Notes under the pieces: model-generated | What the model saw: the letters and a program-made list of their open reading frames with translations, nothing else | Database searches by the model: none | What the model was told of the DNA's origin: nothing | Position numbers and translations under genes: made by a program | Assembly: GCA_034359265.1 (NCBI GenBank) | Contig: CP136896.1 | Coordinates: forward strand, 33,358,001-33,422,000 | Length of the DNA: 64,000 nucleotides | Direction of reading: 5' to 3' | Source of the DNA: Canna indica | Lineage: Eukaryota; Streptophyta; Magnoliopsida; Zingiberales; Cannaceae | Shown here: one piece after another, positions 58,255 through 64,000 of the stretch | How the letters are laid out: each line of letters opens with the position of its first letter | How positions within the stretch are numbered: the first letter of the stretch is position 1

Positions 58255-61092
58255 TTATTCTTCATCATCTGAATAATAGTCTTCGAATTCTTCTTCTTCT
58301 TCCTCTTCTTCCTCTTCTTCATCTTCTTCATCTCCAGCTTCCTCAATTTCATGATCGTCATCATCAGCATATTCAACTTCTAATTGAATTGACGTTGTGT
58401 CTGCATCCTCGAGTATTGGAATAATACGATCCACAGCAGGAAGATCATCTTCTTGATAGAAACCAGGAGGATCATTTTCTCCTACTATCGGATCAATTTT
58501 TCCTCTACCTTTTGTCTTACAGACTACACGCCAATCTGCTCTATCTTTATTTCGAGCCGGATACTTCGCGTAATATACTTGTTCGGCTTGTGATGCCAAT
58601 ATAAAAGGCTCATTTGCTGCCAATTTCGATTTGTAATTAACCTCAACAAGTTTGTATTTTGGATGAACTTTCATGCCCCTTTCTGTTGTATCGAACCAAT
58701 GACATCTAAATAGGATCACTGATTTCAAGCCGAAGTAGTGCAACTCTATCACTTCTTCCACCAGTCCATAAAAATCCATATCACATTCAACATAGGTTGT
58801 CCCTTTCACGCAGACCCCAGCATTCATCGTCTTCTTTGCAAATGAATATTCAACCGTGTGAAATTTATACCCGTTAACAAAATATCCGCTATAGCAAGAC
58901 ACAAGTCGCGACGGTCCACTAACAAACTCAAATATTCTTTCATCTATTTCAGCTCTGTGATCTTTGCTGTAAGTCTGAATCCATGTAGGGAAATCACGAT
59001 TCCGTAATCTCTCCAATTCTTGGTCGTTGTGAATAGAGTATTTTTGCACCATCTCAATGTCAAATATTTCAATGAATTGTTCAATCTCTGGACAATTGAG
59101 TAATACATACAAGTGTGTCAAATGATACTCTTCATCGCTTAAGTGTCGAGATGGACGAGAACCAAAAGCACGACCAGAGTGACAAAATATATTTAAACGT
59201 CCATCTGAATGTCGAACACCCCCGTCGTCGTTACGTGGAAGACGATCAAATCTTGTCTGTACTGTCGATTCAAAGTAAAATGAGCAGAATGTTGAAATTT
59301 CTTGAATGATATAGGATTCAGATATTGATCCTTCAACAGCTGCGGTGTTCTTTACTTTTTTCTTCAGACGATTCATGTATCTTTCAAATAAGTACATCCA
59401 ACGGTATTGAACGGGGCCACCAACTCGTGCCTCGTATGCCAAGTGTATCGGTAGATGCTCCATCGAGTCAAAAAATGCAGGAGGGAAAAACTGCTCCAGC
59501 TTGCATATGATTTCAACAATATTATTTTCAAGTGTTGACATATCTTCGACTCGAAGGACATTTGCACAGATGCTTCTAAAAAACATACTTAATTCAGTCA
59601 ACGGACCCCAAATATTATCAGGTAGAAGATCTCGAAATGCGATCGGAAGTAATCTCTGCATGAATACATGACAATCATGGCTCTTCATCCCTGATATTTT
59701 GCAATCATCGACGTTCACACATCGAGATAAGTTTGAAGCATATCCATCGGGTAATCTGAGTTCTTTTACCCATTGACAAACATCTTTGATCTGTTGTTTA
59801 TTTAACACATATAGGGCCTTCGGTTTCAGATATCGTCCGTTGACCTCTTGTAACTCCAACTCTGGTCTTTTACAAAGTATTTTCAGATCATGTCGGGCTT
59901 TGACATTATCTTTAGTTTTTCCAGAAATATCCATCACAGTGTTGAAAATATTATCAAACACATTTTTTTCAATGTGCATGACATCTAAATTATGTCGAAT
60001 CAATAATGAACTCCAATAGGGCAATTCCCAAAAGATACTTTTTTTCACCCAGTTGTGTGTTTGGCCAAAACCTGACACTCTTTCATTGCGACCAAATACT
60101 ATATCTGGAAGTGCTGAAACACGTGCTAACATTTGTTCACCAGACAACATCGGTGGTGGCCCATCTCTTTCGACTCTGCCCTTAGTAAATTTATTACGAT
60201 TCCTTCGATACTGGTGATGAACCGGTAGGAATCGACGATGACAATCAAAGAATGAGATTTTTCGTCCGTTCTGAAGACTGATTGATTTAGAGTGTTCCAT
60301 ACAATACGGGCAAGAGAGTCGGCCGTGAGTGCTCCAACCCGACAACATGCCGTACGCGGGGAAATCATTGATTGTCCACAAGACCGCGGCCTTTAAATTG
60401 AAGTTTTGCTTCCGATGACAATCATAAGTGACAGCTCCCTCAGTCCACAATGTTTTCAATTCATCTATCAAGGGTCTGAGAAATATGTCAATTTCTTTTC
60501 GCGGACCCTTAGGACCCGGAATAATCATCGAAAGATAAATAAATTCATCTTTCATGCACATTGACGGTGGCAAATTATAAACTGTCAGCAGCACTGGCCA
60601 AACTGAATAAGGAGTTGCAGAATGTCCAAACGGATTAAAACCATCTGTGCACAATCCCAATCTGATATTTCTAGTATCCATAGCAAATGAAGGATAACAT
60701 GTATCCAAATGTTTCCATGCTTCACTGTCAGATGGATGAGTCATTACTGTATCATCACGACTTCTTGCATGCCAACTCATGTAGGGGGCTGTCTTTTCCG
60801 ACATGAATAATCTTTGAAGCCTCGGTGTTAGTGGAAAATACCGAAGCACCTTAAACGGGATATTTTTCTGTCGGACCGATTTCTTCTCCTTGTAACGAGG
60901 GTGTTGACATACAGGGCATTTATTCAACTGCACATTTTTCTGATCACCCATGCTAACGAAATTCCGATTCGAATAGGCGAAATTTAGGAAGTACGTTACG
61001 CCTAATCGAAACTCATTCGTTAAAGCTCCACGATCAAGACGTCGGTACATCCAACTTCGATCAGCCGACATGATTCTGTCAATCAATGACAA
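58255..61092 (-). CDS. TNP2-type CACTA transposase, intact, 945 residues
   Basis: A single uninterrupted minus-strand frame. Residues ~9-90 form the transposase-associated zinc-type region (DRSWMYRRLD, CPVCQHPRYK). Residues ~140-345 are the TNP2 (Transposase_21) core with LCTDGFNPFG (D150), DFPAYGMLSG (D243), CPYC (261-264) and FGQTHNWVKKSIFW. HNLDVMHIEKNVFDNI (367-382) is another strongly conserved block. Residues ~475-600 match the DUF4218-type region (LLPIAFRDLLPDNIWGPLTE, EARVGGPVQYRWMY), and ~737-860 the DUF4216-type region (VILFRCHWFDTTERGMKVH). The tail is very acidic, with a long Glu run (about 923-935). It should cut and join the CACTA ends in the nucleus. Length fits full-length family members. 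A second ATG at codon 8 is also possible. Confidence 0.93.
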   Translation of the reverse strand: MSLIDRIMSADRSWMYRRLDRGALTNEFRLGVTYFLNFAYSNRNFVSMGDQKNVQLNKCPVCQHPRYKEKKSVRQKNIPFKVLRYFPLTPRLQRLFMSEKTAPYMSWHARSRDDTVMTHPSDSEAWKHLDTCYPSFAMDTRNIRLGLCTDGFNPFGHSATPYSVWPVLLTVYNLPPSMCMKDEFIYLSMIIPGPKGPRKEIDIFLRPLIDELKTLWTEGAVTYDCHRKQNFNLKAAVLWTINDFPAYGMLSGWSTHGRLSCPYCMEHSKSISLQNGRKISFFDCHRRFLPVHHQYRRNRNKFTKGRVERDGPPPMLSGEQMLARVSALPDIVFGRNERVSGFGQTHNWVKKSIFWELPYWSSLLIRHNLDVMHIEKNVFDNIFNTVMDISGKTKDNVKARHDLKILCKRPELELQEVNGRYLKPKALYVLNKQQIKDVCQWVKELRLPDGYASNLSRCVNVDDCKISGMKSHDCHVFMQRLLPIAFRDLLPDNIWGPLTELSMFFRSICANVLRVEDMSTLENNIVEIICKLEQFFPPAFFDSMEHLPIHLAYEARVGGPVQYRWMYLFERYMNRLKKKVKNTAAVEGSISESYIIQEISTFCSFYFESTVQTRFDRLPRNDDGGVRHSDGRLNIFCHSGRAFGSRPSRHLSDEEYHLTHLYVLLNCPEIEQFIEIFDIEMVQKYSIHNDQELERLRNRDFPTWIQTYSKDHRAEIDERIFEFVSGPSRLVSCYSGYFVNGYKFHTVEYSFAKKTMNAGVCVKGTTYVECDMDFYGLVEEVIELHYFGLKSVILFRCHWFDTTERGMKVHPKYKLVEVNYKSKLAANEPFILASQAEQVYYAKYPARNKDRADWRVVCKTKGRGKIDPIVGENDPPGFYQEDDLPAVDRIIPILEDADTTSIQLEVEYADDDDHEIEEAGDEEDEEEEEEEEEEEFEDYYSDDEE

Positions 61093-61129
61093 TTTCTTTG
61101 GTTAATGTCTTTAGGTGAGATTGTCCTAT

Positions 61130-61352
61130 TCCATTTGGGATTTATGTTATTCGTACTGCACTTACGTTTTTATTTTAACTGTTAACTAATTATTCTAAAT
61201 TTCGACAGCATCTCCCTACAGTTCTCCGAATACGCATATCATCTGGGCGCGTATCGGAGAACAAGAGAGATGTTGTCGAATTTTAGAATAATTAGTTAAC
61301 AGTTAAAATAAAAATGTAAGTACAGTACAAATAACTATATTCCCAAATTGTC
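61130..61352. repeat. Long near-perfect hairpin upstream of the TNP2 gene
   Basis: The left arm (about 61130-61235) and right arm (about 61247-61352) are complementary over roughly 100 bases with few mismatches, for example TTTTAACTGTTAACTAATTA with TAATTAGTTAACAGTTAAAA and GTTCTCCGAATACGC with GCGTATCGGAGAAC. The loop is only ~12 bases. It begins ~40 bases upstream of the transposase ATG, in the promoter or leader. Confidence 0.9.
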
Positions 61353-61544
61353 CAATCAGGGACAATTCAAGAATTGTACGTCGTATAAAAGATCATCTAC
61401 TTCTTTTACACGAACATACAATTCCCGAACGGATCTAAGGTTTTGCTAAATTATATCCGATTCGTCGATGCGTACGTGAAACATATCAACTCGTCGGATG
61501 GATGATTATTTTCTAAATGTTTCGAGACAGTTCGAGTCCATATT

Positions 61545-61803
61545 GGATGATTTCAGCGCGCGTCCGAAGTGGACGATTCCGGCGTGAGTCCGAATTGGAC
61601 GAATCCGGCGCGCGTCTGAAGTGGACGATTCCGGCGCAAGTCCGAATTGGATGATTCCGGCGCGCGTCCGAAGTGGATGATTCCGGCGCGAATCCGAATT
61701 GGACAATTCTGGCGCGCGTCCGAATTGGACGATTCCGGCGCGAGTCCAAATTGGACGATTCCGGCGCGCGTCCGAAGTGGACGATTTCGGCGCGCGTCCG
61801 AAA
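61545..61803. repeat. 26-bp minisatellite, about 10 copies
   Basis: Unit GGACGATTCCGGCGCGCG then TCCGAAGT. Alternate units tend to carry GCGCG...GAAGT and GCGAG...GAATT, giving a 52-bp higher-order period in the first six units. Open frames here (61506-61749, rich in Arg, Ser, Asp) simply translate the repeat. Confidence 0.92.
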
Positions 61804-62244
61804 TTAATCTAAACCCTAATAATTAATCTAACAAATTCAACAATTAATCTAAACAATTAATTAACAATTATAAAATAATTAATTAACAATTTCAAAACAA
61901 TAATATATATATATATATATATATTCCGGCGCTGGAGTCCACCCTCCGGCGCCGGTGAACAGTGGCCGGACACACTGTCCGGCCACTGTAGAAGGTCCGA
62001 CGACGGCCATTGGCCGACCGCCGCCGGCCGAAACCCTAGAAATAGGGTTTCGGCCGGATTTTAACCTCTCCGGCCGAAACATAGGGAGAGCCGGTCGGCC
62101 GATCAACATACCGGCAGCAGCGGCAGCGGCGACGAGAGGCGTCGGCGTCGGCAGCAGCGGCAGCAGCGGCGAAGGCGTCGGCAGGAGCGGCGGCGGCAGC
62201 AGCGGGAGGAAGAAGGGTCGGGCGCGAGAGCGTGCCCTATATAA
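61804..62244. other. AT-run and GC-rich simple sequence, no gene
   Basis: A TA dinucleotide run fills about 61902-61922. 61925-62090 is GC-rich, with GGCCGAAACCCTAGAAATAGGGTTTCGGCC as a foldback near 62027-62056. 62105-62215 is a GGCAGCAGCGGC-type run. On the minus strand this lies upstream of both genes and could be the element's promoter region. Confidence 0.6.
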
Positions 62245-62540
62245 ACTTATCAGCAACGGCTCACTCGCCCGTTAGAACGCCATTGCTGATAAGTTATCAT
62301 CAGCAACGGCTCACTTATCCGTTAGTAAGCCGTTGCTGATAATTAAAACATCAGCAACGGCTCGCCTTTCCGTATGAAAGCCGTTGCTGATAGTTAAAAT
62401 AATCTGCAACGGTTCGGTTTTCCGTTAGAACGCCGTTGCAGATACAGATATCTGCAACGGCTCGGGCGGCCGTAAGAATGCCGTTGCAAATAGCAACGGC
62501 TTGAGCGGCCGTTGCTGATAGCCGTTGCTGAAGATCAAGT
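62245..62540. repeat. Right subterminal repeats of the second CACTA element
   Basis: At least five hairpin units of the form ATCAGCAACGGCTC...CCGTTGCTGAT, inverted with respect to the left array at 55955-56345, with varying spacer bases between arms. Confidence 0.88.
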
Positions 62541-62554
62541 TTCTAGTAGTGACT

Positions 62555-63775
62555 GATCAATTCAATTTGATCAAGAAGTTTATATCGTATATTTTTCCTA
62601 ACCTCAAGGGCATATTTATTTTATGGGATAAAAGAGGATAAAATAAGTGATAGATTTCAATTATATTTCTCATTTGTTATCTCATCCTACGTAGTAAAGC
62701 ACATATACTATAACAAATGTACACATTATTGTTCATAAATCTAACACTAGCCTTGAATCGAATTAGCCACTGGATAAAAAAATGCAACTAGTTGGATATG
62801 CGAAGGTGGTTTAGCACATTAGACATGGGACGAATGGTATGTGCTTGAAAAATTTTAAATATGATGTCAATTAATTTAACTATATGAGGTTAAATGTGTT
62901 CTTGTATGGTCAGGTGGAGCCTTCATACTAATTTCCGTTCGACTTGATTTGAGTTTGGTTCATGAGTGTTGACACTTCTAGATCTAATCCGATCGGCCCA
63001 AAATACTAATCCGGTTCATATAATGTAGAGATTTATATGATATATTAAATATTTCATGCAATTATTATCTTACACTGATGAGAGAAGCTTGCAGGGTGAA
63101 AACCTTATCTATAGCATGTGACATCAACTTAATTATACATGATTGGAGCCTTCACTAAGAAAGTTTTTTTTTTACCCAAAACATAAATGCTAATTAAAAT
63201 ATTAATTCTACATTGACTTGTTCCCTTTGTTGAGATTTTTCAAGCTCAAATATGTAAATCACTATTAATATTAACTATTTTTTTTAATAAAAAGTCTCCC
63301 TCGACCCTTCTGATGCCACAAAACATATTTTCTCCTACTTATTTCTAACACTATTACAAGCATTCCTTAATTGGAAACCCCTCTAGAATACCACTTACTC
63401 ACAAAGTTGATAGTTGAAACTAGCTATTCCATACCCAATTATTTCAACCCACTTTACCTAATGAAAGCTAAGCACAATGCCTAACCAAGAACACATGATC
63501 AAGCAAAAGAAAATTGCATGCAGCAGAGTACATTGGTGGAGCCCATGAATCAAAATTGTGGTTGAGAATCTCACAACTTGTCAACCTCTTCAGCCCCCAC
63601 AAGTTACCCAAAATACCCTAGTACAGGAAGAAATTGACCGTTGATTCAATAAATTCAAAGCAGCTGTGCTTTGGGTTTAATAATGGAGGAGAGCACTTTG
63701 GCCATCACTCTCTTGTCATGGCCTCAATGTCTGGGTGAAAAGGACCTACTTGCAATTTGAATGTCTTGACCAAAT
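62555..63775. other. Gene-free AT-rich stretch downstream of the CACTA element
   Basis: No open frame with family features, no RNA gene and no clear repeat. It is probably ordinary intergenic sequence with old element debris. Confidence 0.5.
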
Positions 63776-64000
63776 AAAATTGTGTCAATGTTCTTAGTCG
63801 TAGGATCACCGATTTGAAGATTGGTGATTCTCGGAAGACTAGTGCACATGGTACATGCCCTATACGATAGGGGGTGACTGATCTCACAGTTACCTATGAA
63901 CCGTCATTAATGTACAAGTGCAGGTGCTCATTAGGGAATGAGTTCATTGAACGGACATGTATGAGGAACACAGTATGATATCCTTACATGAGTGTCAATA
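63776..64000 (+). mobile_element. Tork-like LTR, copy 3, 5' truncated and cut by the window end
   Basis: It aligns directly with 32706-33003: GTAGGATCACCGA, GACTAGTGCAC, GGTACATGCCCTATACGATA and GGGGGTG, then CCGTCATTAATGTACAAGTG. The first ~200 bases of the LTR are missing. It lacks the 52-bp triplication of copy 2. Confidence 0.85.

Larger units (their letters stand above)
55946..62551 (-). mobile_element. Complete-looking autonomous CACTA transposon
   Basis: The ends CACTACTAGAAAA (55946) and TTTCTAGTAGTG (ending 62551) are inverted termini. The flanks are ACT on both sides (55943-55945, 62552-62554), a perfect 3-bp target duplication. Both ends carry CAGCAACGGC-type subterminal repeats. 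Two genes lie on the minus strand: an uninterrupted TNP2-type transposase (58255-61092) and a five-exon Ptta-type gene (56644-58179). Nothing obvious is missing, unlike every other element in the window, so it may be recently active. It sits about 410 bp downstream of the phosphatase stop codon. Confidence 0.93.

Noticed and set aside
61506..61749. Repetitive Arg/Ser/Asp open frames
   Set aside because: They follow the 26-bp minisatellite exactly and shift frame with it.
61879..62275. Gly/Ser/Ala-rich and Pro/Leu-rich frames on opposite strands
   Set aside because: They come from simple GGCAGC-type sequence within the CACTA element.
1..64000. tRNA, rRNA or small structured RNA genes
   Set aside because: I saw no cloverleaf with the B-box GGTTCGAATCC type signal in the right spacing and no rRNA-like stretches. 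The tRNA-like 12-18-mers found are retrotransposon primer-binding sites.

Overview
This is a stretch of a flowering-plant nuclear genome, not a bacterial or viral one. Only one host gene is visible, a type I inositol polyphosphate 5-phosphatase with plant-style GT-AG introns. Almost everything else is plant transposable elements: Tekay/Del chromoviruses, a Tat-like Ty3/gypsy family, Tork-like and SIRE/Maximus-like Ty1/copia elements, two CACTA transposons and one hAT-type miniature element. The species cannot be named from the sequence. All family assignments come from recognising motifs by eye, with no database search.

Layout. 1-10147 is a patchwork of broken elements: a minus-strand Tork-like LTR with its leader, a Tekay LTR with the start of gag, pieces of Tork, SIRE and chromovirus LTRs, and a minus-strand Tat fragment. 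10148-26084 is one Tekay/Del element lying inside the Tat element, whose other half is at 26085-27070. A 6.3-kb CACTA element (11248-17545, target duplication TGT) interrupts the Tekay 5' LTR and carries exon-like pieces of host genes. 27571-28252 is a 682-bp hAT-type element with a perfect 8-bp target duplication. 28600-31670 is a plus-strand Tat element ending in a 101-bp tandem repeat. 31671-34260 is the 3' end of a Tork-like copia element.

34802-55533 is the 5-phosphatase gene, seven exons as read here. Its fifth intron appears to have been only about 110-150 bp of native sequence but now spans 19.1 kb, because a chromovirus LTR, then a SIRE element on the minus strand, then a second SIRE element inside the env-like ORF of the first, have accumulated in it. 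The exon 2/exon 3 junction of the gene is damaged by a local duplication with an in-frame stop, so the gene may be dying or dead.

55946-62551 is a complete-looking autonomous CACTA element: matching termini, target duplication ACT, subterminal repeats, an uninterrupted 945-residue TNP2-type transposase and a five-exon Ptta/En/Spm-type second gene. The window ends in a third copy of the Tork-like LTR.

I found no wholly new multi-gene system. The most interesting signals are: an array of short hairpins in the Tekay LTRs whose stems change in a compensatory way between copies; a conserved splice donor/acceptor pair in the same LTRs that suggests a 5'-leader intron; a long near-perfect hairpin just upstream of the intact TNP2 gene; the exon-capturing CACTA element; and the layered insertions in the phosphatase intron.
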